A stretch of DNA of 38,449 bases from an uncultured Methylophilaceae bacterium (GTDB taxonomy: Bacteria > Pseudomonadota > Gammaproteobacteria > Burkholderiales > Methylophilaceae): NCBI GenBank assembly GCA_903863255.1, contig CAIPBJ010000047.1, positions 1-38,449 of the forward strand, in the 5' to 3' direction. Numbering within the stretch: the stretch's first letter is position 1; every line of letters starts with the position of its first letter. A model generated the notes under the pieces. That model saw only the letters and a program-made list of their open reading frames with translations. It did no database searches and was not told the origin of the DNA. Positions 8,428 through 18,621 of the stretch are shown here, piece by piece. A program made the position numbers and the translations under genes.

Positions 8428-11400
8428 ATGGTAAAAAAATCTATTCGCTGGCTATATCGTACATTCTTGATTTTATTTTGGCTCGTCGCTATCGTTTTTG
8501 TTAGTTCTGCTCTGGTATTGAGATTTTTTATTTTCCCTAATATTGATCAATATAAAAATCGAATAGCAAATGAAGTTTCAACCCTGATAGGCTTAAGGAT
8601 TAACATTGGGAATATTTATACGGGATGGGATGGCATCAATCCTCATCTATCCTTGTTTAATATCGATGTTTATGACAAGGAAAACAGGCCTGAACTAACT
8701 CTGGAACATATTGAAACAAGTATTTCATGGTTAAGCATCCCTTTGCTTGAACCAAGGCTATCATCTTTATCGATTTATCGTCCCGAATTAACCATTAGAC
8801 GTGAAACTGATGGCAGTCTTTTTGTTGCAGGCATTTCAATGAACGGACCATCCCATCCGGAACTTCCAAATTGGATATTGAGACAAAGAAATGTCAACGT
8901 GATTGACGCGGATGTTTTATGGCAAGACGATTTTCGAAACGCTCCACCCCTCAACCTAAACAAACTCAATCTGAAAATTGTCAATCCAGCTCTGGAATCA
9001 GTAATTGGAAGACATCAGTTCAGTTTGCGTGCAATCCCTTCTGCTGGATCCTCTCAACCCATTGACATCAGGGCCAATCTCTATGGGAAAGATGTAAGTC
9101 AATTACAGGATTGGCGAGGAACGATTTTTGCCCAACTTGACGGCACTGATATAGCCGCATGGCGAAGTTGGATAGATTATCCTATTGATTTAAGGGAAGG
9201 AGTCGGAGGCGCAAGATTTTGGCTGGAGATCGACAATGGCAAACCATTATCATTAACTTCTGACATTATTCTAAGCAACGTAAAAACTCGCCTATCTAAA
9301 GACAGCCAAGATATTGTTCTAAAGAATATTTCTGGCCGATTCAAATGGCTGGGTTCGGTTGATGGCCAGCAATTTATTGGTCAACACATCAAAATATCCA
9401 CCAACGAAGGTATAAATCTTGAAAGTGGCAATGTAGAAGTTCATCAAAGGTTGATAAACAATCAAACTTGGCTTGAAGGAAAAGTTAATTTAGATGAATT
9501 GCAATTAGACTCGCTTCAACAATTAGCAGGTTATTTCCCGATCCCTCAAGATAAAATAGATTTTATTTCCAAAATGTCTCCAACAGGACGTTTGAAAAAT
9601 CTCGAGCTAAACTGGCAACTTGACCCCTCACAATTAACAAAGTACGCCATACGCAGTCAATTCTATAATCTTGGAGTTTCCCCTTACAATAAATTTCCTG
9701 GATTTAGCAACCTTAGTGGGAATATTGACGCAGATGAAACCAATGGAACCATCACTCTTAATTCAGAAAAATCCGTTTTGAATTACGATGATGTAATGCG
9801 TTCACCCATTAATGCCGATAGGCTTACCGGCGAAATTAAATGGCATAACTTCAATAACAATTCGGATGTCGAGATCAAAAATCTGACCTTAACAAATTCG
9901 AATCTTACGGGAACAATCAATGCCGATTATAAACAAGACAACATTCATGGTGATTACATTGATATGACAGGGAAATTTTCTAAAGCCGATGCAAAGTTCG
10001 CTTATCTTTATTATCCTAAAGCACTTGGCGATAAAACGGTAAATTGGCTTGAATCTTCGATTAAAGATGGACTATGTGAGGACATCAATCTAATCATCCG
10101 AGGAAAAATAAAGGACTTTCCATTTCCGGACAATAAATTAGGTCTTTTCCAGGTCACGGCTAAAATGAAAGATGGCGTCCTTGAACACTCGACATCATGG
10201 CCTAAAATTGAAAATCTTAAATTAAACCTGCTTTTTGAAGGCAATCGGATGGAAATAAATGCTTCGGACGGGTCAATTTTAGGTACTCGAATCAAAAAGG
10301 CAAAAGTATCGATCCCTGAGTTGTATAGTACCAATCCAGTCCTTTTGGTTTCGGGTGAAGCGGAAGGACCTGTCTCAGAAGGAGTTAAGTACATAAACAG
10401 TAGCCCCATATCCAGGGTAACAGACGGGTTTACATCAGGATTGAGAACGACTGGTCAGGGCAGACTCGATTTAGATCTAAATGTCCCAATTAATGATTCA
10501 CAATCCACTAAGGTTAAAGGTTCCTATTTTATAAACGATGGGTCGATCAGCAATGATGGCATTCCTGACCTAACCCATATAAATGGGCGCTTAGATTTTA
10601 CTGAATCCGTACTTGCAGCCCAAAACGTATCGGCATCAGCATATGGAGGTCCGGTTCAATTTAGCTTAAATACTGAAAAGAACCATGTTATGCACATAGA
10701 AGCCCATGGGCACTTTACAGATATCGGATTAAGGCAAGAAACGCAAGGACTCTTACCTGAATCCATAACAGGTTCTTCTGACTGGTCAAGCAAGATAAAT
10801 ATCATTGATAAACAGACAGAAATTAACATCAAGTCGGATCTTCTGGGTTTAGAATCAAATCTTCCTCCTCCATTAAATAAACCCTCAATTGAGTCTATGC
10901 CCTTGATGATTGAACTTAAACCAGGCCCATCAGGTCAAGAAATTGTGAAAGTCGGCCTTGGTAAAAATATTAGCGCTAAATTTTTGAGAATCAATCAAAA
11001 AATTGACCGAGGTGAAATTGCATTTAACACGCAAGCTGAGTTACCGTCTCAGCAAGGACTAACTTTAAGAGGAAATCTGGACTATTTTAGTTTTGACGAT
11101 TGGCGAGACGCCCTTGATAAAAACTCCTCACAAAATTCTAACAATATTTTGCTCATGAACAAAATTGATATGTCTTTTAATATATTTGACGCATTTGGAA
11201 AGAGATTAAATGGATTAAGAATCAATGCTAAAACCTTAGATAACGGCTGGCAGGCAACCCTTCAAAGTCAGGAGATTACAGGTGATGCCCAATGGATCAA
11301 GGATGGCAATGGCAAAGTCGTGGCCAATCTTAAAAACTTCATACTGCCATCCTCATCCCGTTCGGAAGATACATACCAGTATAGTGATGCTAAACAAACA

Positions 11401-12237
11401 GAGCATTATCCCTCCCTTGACATCGTAGCTGATAATTTTGAATCAGGTAAAAACAAGTTGGGCCATTTGGAATTGCAAGCTAGCGAACAAGACGGCAACT
11501 GGAGTATTGGAAAGTTAAAATTTATTAATCCTGATAACAATATGACAGCGACAGGGGTTTGGTACAATTGGAAAAGGAATCCAAGCACGAATATTACATT
11601 TCACTGGGACATATTCGATCTTGGCATGACCCTAAAGAGGTTTGGATATGCTGATACCATCAAAGGGGGCACGGCAAATATCAATGGCCAACTTAAATGG
11701 TCTGGAAGCCCTCATGAATTCAATTCATCTAACCTTTCAGGCAATTTGCAATTAGATGCTAAAAAAGGACAGATTCTTAAAATCCAATCTGGTGTTGGAA
11801 GATTATTTAGCGTGATCAGCCTTCAAAATCTTCCTCGCCGCCTGAGCCTTGACTTTAAAGATTTGTTTAGCAGCGGGTTCGTTTTCGATAAAATCAGCGG
11901 AACCGTATACATTAACAAAGGCATTATGCGAAGCGATAATTTCAAAATGGAGGGACCAACGGCAAAAGTTGACATAAAAGGTGAAACTGATTTACAAAAA
12001 GAAACTCAGCATCTCTATATCAAGGCTACCCCTTTCATCAGTGACACCCTCTCTTTGGCTGCCTTTGCCGGAGGGCCAGCTGTCGGTGCTGCAGCTTATA
12101 TTGCACAAAAAATATTAAAGGATCCGCTTAACAAAATTGCATCCAATGAATATGAAATAATTGGCACTTGGGACAATCCTCAAGAGAAAAGCAGTGATGA
12201 CAGTTCAACGCCAATCACTAAACCACTTGGAAAATGA
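8428..12237 (+). CDS. yhdP: YhdP family AsmA-like phospholipid transport protein
   Basis: This very large envelope protein is anchored in the inner membrane. In E. coli, YhdP acts with TamB and YdbH in moving phospholipids to the outer membrane. The 1269 residues match E. coli YhdP (1266). One N-terminal membrane anchor lies at about residues 9-34 ('TFLILFWLVAIVFVSSALVL'). The rest is a long repetitive beta-rich periplasmic body with AsmA/DUF3971-type segments such as 'LLEPRLSSLSIYRPELTIRR'. The C-terminal region has the family pattern 'AAFAGGPAVGAAAYIAQKIL' and 'EYEIIGTWDNP'. It heads a same-strand run with nit (51 bp gap) and tldD (96 bp gap), an order familiar from betaproteobacterial genomes. 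No frameshift is seen. Confidence 0.92.
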   Translation: MVKKSIRWLYRTFLILFWLVAIVFVSSALVLRFFIFPNIDQYKNRIANEVSTLIGLRINIGNIYTGWDGINPHLSLFNIDVYDKENRPELTLEHIETSISWLSIPLLEPRLSSLSIYRPELTIRRETDGSLFVAGISMNGPSHPELPNWILRQRNVNVIDADVLWQDDFRNAPPLNLNKLNLKIVNPALESVIGRHQFSLRAIPSAGSSQPIDIRANLYGKDVSQLQDWRGTIFAQLDGTDIAAWRSWIDYPIDLREGVGGARFWLEIDNGKPLSLTSDIILSNVKTRLSKDSQDIVLKNISGRFKWLGSVDGQQFIGQHIKISTNEGINLESGNVEVHQRLINNQTWLEGKVNLDELQLDSLQQLAGYFPIPQDKIDFISKMSPTGRLKNLELNWQLDPSQLTKYAIRSQFYNLGVSPYNKFPGFSNLSGNIDADETNGTITLNSEKSVLNYDDVMRSPINADRLTGEIKWHNFNNNSDVEIKNLTLTNSNLTGTINADYKQDNIHGDYIDMTGKFSKADAKFAYLYYPKALGDKTVNWLESSIKDGLCEDINLIIRGKIKDFPFPDNKLGLFQVTAKMKDGVLEHSTSWPKIENLKLNLLFEGNRMEINASDGSILGTRIKKAKVSIPELYSTNPVLLVSGEAEGPVSEGVKYINSSPISRVTDGFTSGLRTTGQGRLDLDLNVPINDSQSTKVKGSYFINDGSISNDGIPDLTHINGRLDFTESVLAAQNVSASAYGGPVQFSLNTEKNHVMHIEAHGHFTDIGLRQETQGLLPESITGSSDWSSKINIIDKQTEINIKSDLLGLESNLPPPLNKPSIESMPLMIELKPGPSGQEIVKVGLGKNISAKFLRINQKIDRGEIAFNTQAELPSQQGLTLRGNLDYFSFDDWRDALDKNSSQNSNNILLMNKIDMSFNIFDAFGKRLNGLRINAKTLDNGWQATLQSQEITGDAQWIKDGNGKVVANLKNFILPSSSRSEDTYQYSDAKQTEHYPSLDIVADNFESGKNKLGHLELQASEQDGNWSIGKLKFINPDNNMTATGVWYNWKRNPSTNITFHWDIFDLGMTLKRFGYADTIKGGTANINGQLKWSGSPHEFNSSNLSGNLQLDAKKGQILKIQSGVGRLFSVISLQNLPRRLSLDFKDLFSSGFVFDKISGTVYINKGIMRSDNFKMEGPTAKVDIKGETDLQKETQHLYIKATPFISDTLSLAAFAGGPAVGAAAYIAQKILKDPLNKIASNEYEIIGTWDNPQEKSSDDSSTPITKPLGK

Positions 12238-12288
12238 ACCTGTTTTTAAAATCGCATTCAAGATGTTATAAAATTGGATTAGGAAATT

Positions 12289-13158
12289 ATGGCTATTAAA
12301 ATTCGTGAAAAAAACAACAAATCTGGAAAACCAAACCATAGCAACACAGGAATTATAAAGATTGCGGGAATCCAAATGGCTTCAGGCCCTCAAGTTTCCT
12401 CTAATTTAAGCGAGGCAGAACGACTGATCGAGATTGCCGTTGGACAAGGTGCGAAGCTTGTTGCGCTTCCAGAGTATTTTGCAATTATGGGTTTAAAGGA
12501 TACTGATAAGGTTGCCGCTAGAGAAGTAGAAAGCAATGGTCCAATACAAAGGTTTCTTTCTAAGACAGCAAAAAAGAATAATATATGGATTATTGGCGGA
12601 TCCATACCCTTAGAATCAAAGTATCCAGAAAAGGTCAGGAATGCATGCCTGGTCTACGATAACCAAGGCAAGCTTGTAGCAAGATATGACAAAATCCACC
12701 TTTTTGGACTTGATCTTGGCAATGAACACTATCATGAAGATAAGACTATCGATCCAGGTGATAAGGTTGTTGTAATAGACACTCCATTTGGAAAGATTGG
12801 ATTGTCAATTTGTTACGACCTGAGATTCCCAGAACTTTACCGTGCAATGAAAGATGTAGATATTATTGTTGTACCATCCGCTTTTACTGAAACCACTGGC
12901 AAAGCACATTGGGAATCATTAATTAGAGCGCGTGCAATTGAAAATCTGAGCTATGTCCTTGCTCCCGCGCAAGGTGGATACCATGCATCGGGAAGAGAGA
13001 CGCATGGGAACAGCATGATTGTTGATCCATGGGGTGTGGTTCTAGACCGGCTTCCAAGGGGGTCGGGAGTCGTAATTGCTTCAATAAATCCCGGTTATCA
13101 AGCGAGTCTTCGAAAAAGCTTGCCTGCACTGAAACATAGAACTATTCATGAAATCTAA
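12289..13158 (+). CDS. Carbon-nitrogen hydrolase, Nit1-like (deaminated glutathione amidase-like)
   Basis: A nitrilase-superfamily amidase. The catalytic triad is visible: Glu62 in 'ALPEYF', Lys135 in 'YDKIHLF' and Cys175 in 'SICYDLRFPELYR'. The Nit1/YbeM branch removes deaminated glutathione, a repair function, and the pattern after the cysteine ('RFPELYRAM') fits that branch. Exact substrate is an inference. The 289-residue length includes about 20 extra polar residues before the conserved 'KIAGIQMASG' start, so an internal start is possible, but AGGA lies close upstream of ATG 12289. It sits between yhdP and tldD, where betaproteobacteria usually carry this gene. Confidence 0.88.
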   Translation: MAIKIREKNNKSGKPNHSNTGIIKIAGIQMASGPQVSSNLSEAERLIEIAVGQGAKLVALPEYFAIMGLKDTDKVAAREVESNGPIQRFLSKTAKKNNIWIIGGSIPLESKYPEKVRNACLVYDNQGKLVARYDKIHLFGLDLGNEHYHEDKTIDPGDKVVVIDTPFGKIGLSICYDLRFPELYRAMKDVDIIVVPSAFTETTGKAHWESLIRARAIENLSYVLAPAQGGYHASGRETHGNSMIVDPWGVVLDRLPRGSGVVIASINPGYQASLRKSLPALKHRTIHEI

Positions 13159-13254
13159 TTAATCATTATCATTATAAAAAATTACTTAAACTTCTTAGTT
13201 CTAATTTCATTAGTTCTGATATATTAATTATGTTAACCATAAATTAAGGTATGA

Positions 13255-14730
13255 ATGAAATCCAATACCATCCTAACGCCTTCTAATCTGTCCGAAGATT
13301 TAAGATTACAGATTGCCTACGATACATTACTTAAACCTAGTGGTTTAGAAATAGGTTCGTTGCAGAAAGTTTTGGGGGATATGATGTCCCATGATATTGA
13401 TTATGCTGACTTATATTTTCAATATAGTCGCAGCGAAAGCTGGGGGCTCGAAGAGGGGCAGGTCAAGAGTGGGAATTTCAGTATTGATCAAGGTGTAGGT
13501 GTCCGTGCAGTAACGGGCGAGAAGACCGCATTTGCCTATTCAGACGACATTAATCTCCCTGCACTCGTTGAATCTGCAAACGTCACACGCGCAATTGCAA
13601 ATAAAGGAACTGAAAAGAGCATAAAGACAGCCAGTCAATCAGGACCTCGTAACCTATACTTGCCAAATGATCCAATTTTATCGCTTAAATCCGAATCGAA
13701 AGTAGCTTTATTGGAAAGGCTTGAAAACTTTGCACGTAAAACTGACCCCCGCATTACTCAGGTTATGGCATCGATAGCTGGAGAGTATGAAGTAATCATG
13801 GTAGCTAGACATGATGGACTGGTGGCTGCAGATGTCAGACCCCTGGTTCGGGTATCTATCCAGGTAATAGCTGAGAGTAATGGGCGACGAGAACAAGGAT
13901 CTTCCGGCGGTGGAGGAAGATTTGATTATTCCTATTTTACAGATGAAGTTCTAGAGGATTATGCAAAAAAAGCCGTGCATCAAGCGTTGACAAACCTAGA
14001 TGCTCAACCTGCCCCAGCTGGGAGCATGACAGTTGTTTTGGGTGCTGGTTGGCCAGGGATTCTTCTGCATGAAGCTATAGGCCATGGCTTAGAGGGCGAT
14101 TTCAATAGAAAAGGAAGCTCCGCCTTTAGTAACCGAATCGGTCAGCGCGTAGCCGCAAAAGGTTTAACTGTCGTCGATGATGGCACGATAACCAACCGTC
14201 GTGGATCATTGAATGTAGATGATGAAGGCAATCCTACTGAGCGAACTGTACTCATAGAAGATGGCATCTTACGAGGCTATTTGCAAGACAGCTTGAACAG
14301 CAGGCTAATGGGCATGCCTATTACAGGAAACGCCAGAAGGGAGTCTTACGCGCACAGTCCGATGCCTCGAATGACTAACACTTACATGTTGAATGGTGAT
14401 TTACCACCTGAGGAAATAATAAAGTCAGTTAAGAAAGGATTATATGCCGCCAACTTTGGTGGTGGTCAGGTAGATATTACGAGCGGGAAATTTGTTTTTT
14501 CTGCAGCTGAAGCCTGGATGATTGAAGATGGAAAATTAGCCTATCCAGTAAAGGGAGCGACTTTGATTGGCAATGGCCCAGATGTTCTTACACGTGTAAC
14601 AATGATTGGCAATGATATGGCTTTAGATTCTGGTGTTGGCACATGTGGGAAAGAAGGTCAAAGCGTTCCAGTAGGTGTCGGTCAGCCAACCCTTAAAATT
14701 GAAGGTTTAACAGTTGGCGGTACAGCCTAG
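13255..14730 (+). CDS. tldD: Metalloprotease TldD
   Basis: TldD is the zinc-protease subunit of the TldD/TldE complex, which degrades unfolded peptides and, in known systems, matures microcin B17 and degrades CcdA. The 491 residues carry the zinc motif HEAIGHGLEGD (His272, Glu273, His277). The C-terminal 'TCGKEGQSVPVGVGQP' contains the conserved Cys464 that completes the metal site in TldD structures. 'DYADLYFQ' and 'VGVRAVTGEKTAFAYSDD' mark the N-terminal domain. No tldE partner is in the window; it is often encoded elsewhere. The ATG at 13255 is preceded by TAAGG; a second ATG at 13251 is out of frame. Confidence 0.95.
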   Translation: MKSNTILTPSNLSEDLRLQIAYDTLLKPSGLEIGSLQKVLGDMMSHDIDYADLYFQYSRSESWGLEEGQVKSGNFSIDQGVGVRAVTGEKTAFAYSDDINLPALVESANVTRAIANKGTEKSIKTASQSGPRNLYLPNDPILSLKSESKVALLERLENFARKTDPRITQVMASIAGEYEVIMVARHDGLVAADVRPLVRVSIQVIAESNGRREQGSSGGGGRFDYSYFTDEVLEDYAKKAVHQALTNLDAQPAPAGSMTVVLGAGWPGILLHEAIGHGLEGDFNRKGSSAFSNRIGQRVAAKGLTVVDDGTITNRRGSLNVDDEGNPTERTVLIEDGILRGYLQDSLNSRLMGMPITGNARRESYAHSPMPRMTNTYMLNGDLPPEEIIKSVKKGLYAANFGGGQVDITSGKFVFSAAEAWMIEDGKLAYPVKGATLIGNGPDVLTRVTMIGNDMALDSGVGTCGKEGQSVPVGVGQPTLKIEGLTVGGTA

Positions 14731-14793
14731 AACGAAGATTGTAATAGGCATGCTTTATGCTAGAGTTTATTTATCCCTCAACATGAAAGGAAG

Positions 14794-15099
14794 ATGATGG
14801 CAACGAGTAAAACTGAAGTAACCAAAACAAGCGCAAGCAAGTCCTCAAGTACAAAAAAGGCGACTGAGACAAAAAAAGAAGCTTTAGCAACACCTGCCAA
14901 AAAAGCAAGCACTGCTAAAAAGGTCGCAGCTCCTAGAAAATCTTCTGCCAGCAAGAAAAAAACCGCTAGCCCTGAAGAACGTTACAGAATGACGGAAGTG
15001 GCGGCTTATTATATTGCAGAACGTAATAGTTTTGCCGGCAATCCAAGTGACTATTGGATTGAAGCTGAGATTCAAATTAAGTCCTTATTCGGCGAATAG
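14794..15099 (+). CDS. DUF2934 protein with Lys/Ala/Ser-rich histone-like tail
   Basis: This 101-residue basic protein has two parts. Residues 1-58 are a low-complexity tail of Lys, Ala, Ser and Thr with repeated KK-A/S motifs (for example 'TPAKKASTAKKVAAPRK'), resembling eukaryotic H1-like and AlgP-type tails. Residues about 60-101 form a DUF2934 domain ('ERYRMTEVAAYYIAERNSF' through 'YWIEAEIQI'). DNA binding is inferred from the tail; the domain's function is unknown. The ribosome-binding site AAAGGAAG precedes two consecutive ATGs (14794, 14797); spacing slightly favours the second. It lies between tldD and mfd, with a hairpin behind it that probably ends its transcript. Confidence 0.82.
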   Translation: MMATSKTEVTKTSASKSSSTKKATETKKEALATPAKKASTAKKVAAPRKSSASKKKTASPEERYRMTEVAAYYIAERNSFAGNPSDYWIEAEIQIKSLFGE

Positions 15100-15124
15100 T
15101 CATTACCGCAATATTTTAGATACG

Positions 15125-15169
15125 TATAGCCGTACATGGTTATGTACGGCTATAATGGTGTTCTTTTTT
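15125..15169 (+). terminator. Hairpin terminator between the DUF2934 gene and mfd
   Basis: A perfect 12-bp inverted repeat, TATAGCCGTACA (15125-15136) and TGTACGGCTATA (15143-15154), has a 6-nt loop. A run of six T follows at 15164-15169. The T run is nine bases after the stem, which is looser than ideal. The right arm also contains TATAAT (15151-15156), so part of the sequence could serve as a -10 for mfd. Confidence 0.65.
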
Positions 15170-15186
15170 ATTTTCATCCAACTCTG

Positions 15187-18100
15187 ATGCAGTTTCCTTT
15201 CGCCATCCCGGCACAAGGCCATTCCGACCGACTTCCGGCGATTGCTTGTGGTTTTGATAGCTTGTTACTTTCAAAATTCTCAAGGCAACTTAAAGATCAA
15301 CAAAGTAGCGTTCCATTAATCGTCATTACGTCGAATGCTTTCGATGCCCAACGATTATTAGAGGAAATACCTTGGTTTGATTCCAGCATCTCTGTATATT
15401 TATTTCCGGATTGGGAAACCTTACCCTACGACCACTTTTCCCCACACCCGGATTTAATCTCCGACCGCCTATTAACGCTTTATCAAATCACTCAAAATAC
15501 ATGTGATGTCATCATTGTCCCTGTAAGCACGGCTTTAATTAGACTTCCCCCAAAATCCTATCTTTCTGCTCATAGCTTTATTATAAAGAAAGGTCAGAAA
15601 TTCGATATTGATGGATTAAGAACACAGTGCATAAATGCTGGATATCATCATGTCTCGCAAGTAATCAGCCCTGGCGAATTTAGTGTTCGTGGCGGACTCG
15701 TTGATTTATTTCCTATGGGAAGCGTTCTACCTTTTCGAATTGACCTGTTCGGTGATGAAATCGAAAGTATTCGTACCTTTGATGTGGATTCACAAAGGAG
15801 CTTGTATCCTATTCCAGAGATTCGCCTTCTACCAGCAAGGGAATTCCCGATGGATGAACAAGGAATTTCTAGATTTAGACAGAATTTCCGCGAAGTTTTC
15901 GAGGGAGACCCCTCAAAAAGCAGGATATATAAAGATGTGAGTAAATCAATTGCCAGCGGTGGTATTGAATGGTATCTGCCTTTATTTTTTGAAACTACGG
16001 CTAGCATTTTAGATTACCTTCCTCAAAATGCCCTTCTATGCATGCACGGCCAATTGGACATATCCGCTCAGCAATTCTGGTCGGATGCACAATCACGTTA
16101 TCGCCAATTAGCACATGATATTGAACGACCGATTCTCAAGCCTGAATTATTATTGATTAAATCAGATGAGTTTTTTGCTCGAACGCATTCCTGGGGACGA
16201 ATTCATATGACGTTAGAAGCTGTCGATGCATTGCCATCCCTTGAGATTGAACGTCGTTCAGAAAATCCACTATCTAAACTTAAAAACTACATCGATACTT
16301 TCAATGGGCGGGTCATGATCGCTGCGGAGAGCCTTGGTCGCAGAGAAACATTGTTGCAATTATTACAGAATCAACAATTGCATCCATCTCTATGCAATTC
16401 ATGGGAAGATTTTATCGTCTCAAATGACAGACTGATGTTAGGTGTTTCTCCATTACATAATGGATTCATATCGACCACCCTTGAACAAGTTTCAGATATA
16501 AATAAATCCATATCAGTTATTACTGAAGCTGAACTATATGCCTCAACAGTTAGGCAACAAAGAAGACGGGATAAAGAAAAAAGTCGAAATACCGAAGGGA
16601 TGCTCAAAGATTTATCTGAACTTCGTGAGAATGACCCGGTAGTCCATGAGCAGCATGGTGTAGGACGGTATAAAGGACTCGTGAACCTTGATTTTGGTGA
16701 AGGTGAAAATGAATTTCTTTTTATTGAGTATGCTGGCAATGACAAGCTTTATGTTCCGGTCTCACAGCTTTTTCTTATATCAAGATATTCTGGCGGACCT
16801 CCTGAATCAGCCCCCCTTCATAAACTGGGCAGTGGGTCATGGGAAAAAGCGAAAAAAAGAGCGCTTAAGCAGATACGTGATACCGCTGCAGAATTACTTA
16901 ACATCTATGCCCAACGGGCCGCAAGAAAGGGTCATGCCTTTAAGCTCAGCATACAAGATTACGAAGCCTTCTCAGACGCTTTTCCTTTTGAAGAAACAAC
17001 CGACCAACTTGCTGCAATAGAAGCAGTTATCCAAGACATGCAATCAGGCAAACCCATGGACAGGCTAGTTTGTGGCGATGTTGGTTTTGGTAAAACCGAG
17101 GTTGCGCTTAGGGCCGCTTTTGTTGCTGTAATGGGTGGGCGTCAGGTTGCGGTGCTGGTCCCGACCACCTTATTGGCTGAGCAGCACTTCAACAACTTCA
17201 GTGACCGGTTTGCTGATTGGCCAATAAAAATTGCCGAGATTTCTCGTTTTCGATCATCAAAAGAGCAAAATGATGCATTAATTGGTCTGGAATCCGGCAA
17301 GATAGACATTATTATCGGAACGCATCGACTAATACAAAAAGATGTGAAATTCAAGAATCTTGGATTAGTCATACTGGATGAAGAACATCGTTTTGGGGTT
17401 CGTCAAAAAGAACAGCTTAAAGCAATGCGTGCAGAAGTAGATGTGCTTACGCTCACTGCAACACCCATTCCCAGAACCCTCTCTATGGCGATGGAAGGGC
17501 TAAGGGAATTTTCAGTAATAAGTACCCCGCCCCAAAAACGCCTTGCAATCAAAACTTTCCATACGGACTATTCAGAAGGCATTATTCGTGAAGCTGCAAT
17601 TCGAGAATTCAAGCGTGGTGGACAAGTTTACTTTCTTCATAACGAAGTAGATACCATATTCGCAATGAAAGAAAAAATTGAGAAAATCCTTCCAGAAGCG
17701 AGAATAGCAATAGCTCACGGGCAACTCAGGGAACGTGAACTTGAAAATGTGATGAGGGACTTTTACCAACAACGTTCCAATCTACTTTTATGCACCACTA
17801 TAATTGAAACCGGTATTGATGTTCCTACAGCGAATACGATAATTATGAATCGGGCAGATATGTTCGGACTCGCTCAGCTTCATCAACTTCGTGGACGGGT
17901 AGGCCGATCTCATCATCAAGCATATGCTTACCTTCTGACTGATCCAGACAGGAATATTACGCCGCAGGCAAAAAAGAGATTGGATGCAATTCAGCTATTA
18001 GAAGATCTGGGGGCTGGGTTTCACTTAGCTATGCATGATCTAGAAATTCGTGGCGCGGGTGAATTACTTGGCGATTCTCAAAGCGGAGAAATGCAAGAAA

Positions 18101-18621
18101 TAGGTTTCAGTTTATACTCAGAGATGTTAAATCATGCTGTGAAGCAATTAAAAGCCGGTAAAGAACCTGATTTTGATTCTCCACTAGGCATTACAACTGA
18201 AATCAATCTTCATTATCCAGCACTTCTGACTAATAAATATTGTCCTGATGTTCATGAAAGACTGGTCCTATACAAACGACTGGCTAACTGCAATTCAGAA
18301 GATGACTTGGATATCATGCAAGAAGAGCTTATCGATCGATTTGGATTATTACCTCCCCAAGGTGAAGCATTAATTGCTTGCCATCGTTTACGAATCATTG
18401 CAAAACCAATAGGTGTTCTGAAAATTGATGCCAGCGATTCATCCATTCAGTTACAATTTGACCCGAAAGCCAATATTGACCCAATGAAATTAATTAAATT
18501 ATTACAGCGAGATAGACGTTGCCGTATGAATGGTCCTGAAAAACTGAAGGTTTCAACCGAAATTCAAGATTTGAATCTTCGAACAGAATTTGTAAAAACC
18601 CTATTAAAGGAATTCGTTTAA
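15187..18621 (+). CDS. mfd: Transcription-repair coupling factor Mfd
   Basis: Mfd is an ATP-driven translocase that removes RNA polymerase stalled at DNA lesions and recruits UvrA. From ATG 15187 it has 1144 residues (E. coli 1148). The N-terminal UvrB-like region includes 'LFPDWETLPYDHFSPH' and 'VIVPVSTALIRL'. The RNA polymerase-interaction domain has 'VVHEQHGVGRYKGL'. The RecG-like translocase has Walker A GDVGFGKT (residues 630-637), DEEHRFG, 'LTLTATPIPRTLSMAM', and motif VI 'HQLRGRVGRSHHQAYAYLL'. The C-terminal TRCF domain follows ('CHRLRIIAKPIGV'). The frame is open upstream to 15136, but that ATG is inside a perfect hairpin and the extra residues are not family-like. The stop codon overlaps the next gene's ATG. 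Confidence 0.95.
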   Translation: MQFPFAIPAQGHSDRLPAIACGFDSLLLSKFSRQLKDQQSSVPLIVITSNAFDAQRLLEEIPWFDSSISVYLFPDWETLPYDHFSPHPDLISDRLLTLYQITQNTCDVIIVPVSTALIRLPPKSYLSAHSFIIKKGQKFDIDGLRTQCINAGYHHVSQVISPGEFSVRGGLVDLFPMGSVLPFRIDLFGDEIESIRTFDVDSQRSLYPIPEIRLLPAREFPMDEQGISRFRQNFREVFEGDPSKSRIYKDVSKSIASGGIEWYLPLFFETTASILDYLPQNALLCMHGQLDISAQQFWSDAQSRYRQLAHDIERPILKPELLLIKSDEFFARTHSWGRIHMTLEAVDALPSLEIERRSENPLSKLKNYIDTFNGRVMIAAESLGRRETLLQLLQNQQLHPSLCNSWEDFIVSNDRLMLGVSPLHNGFISTTLEQVSDINKSISVITEAELYASTVRQQRRRDKEKSRNTEGMLKDLSELRENDPVVHEQHGVGRYKGLVNLDFGEGENEFLFIEYAGNDKLYVPVSQLFLISRYSGGPPESAPLHKLGSGSWEKAKKRALKQIRDTAAELLNIYAQRAARKGHAFKLSIQDYEAFSDAFPFEETTDQLAAIEAVIQDMQSGKPMDRLVCGDVGFGKTEVALRAAFVAVMGGRQVAVLVPTTLLAEQHFNNFSDRFADWPIKIAEISRFRSSKEQNDALIGLESGKIDIIIGTHRLIQKDVKFKNLGLVILDEEHRFGVRQKEQLKAMRAEVDVLTLTATPIPRTLSMAMEGLREFSVISTPPQKRLAIKTFHTDYSEGIIREAAIREFKRGGQVYFLHNEVDTIFAMKEKIEKILPEARIAIAHGQLRERELENVMRDFYQQRSNLLLCTTIIETGIDVPTANTIIMNRADMFGLAQLHQLRGRVGRSHHQAYAYLLTDPDRNITPQAKKRLDAIQLLEDLGAGFHLAMHDLEIRGAGELLGDSQSGEMQEIGFSLYSEMLNHAVKQLKAGKEPDFDSPLGITTEINLHYPALLTNKYCPDVHERLVLYKRLANCNSEDDLDIMQEELIDRFGLLPPQGEALIACHRLRIIAKPIGVLKIDASDSSIQLQFDPKANIDPMKLIKLLQRDRRCRMNGPEKLKVSTEIQDLNLRTEFVKTLLKEFV

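Noticed and set aside
10011-10409. 132-codon minus-strand frame inside yhdP
   Set aside because: It lies wholly antisense to a conserved gene with no start signal and no recognisable protein features.
13161-13178. Fur-box-like sequence (repeats of ATTATC/ATTATA) between nit and tldD
   Set aside because: Only one of the three hexamers matches fully, the stretch is simply AT-rich, and neither neighbour is an iron gene.
15136-15186. Upstream start for mfd giving 17 extra residues
   Set aside because: The ATG lies inside a perfect hairpin and the extra residues do not resemble Mfd N-termini.
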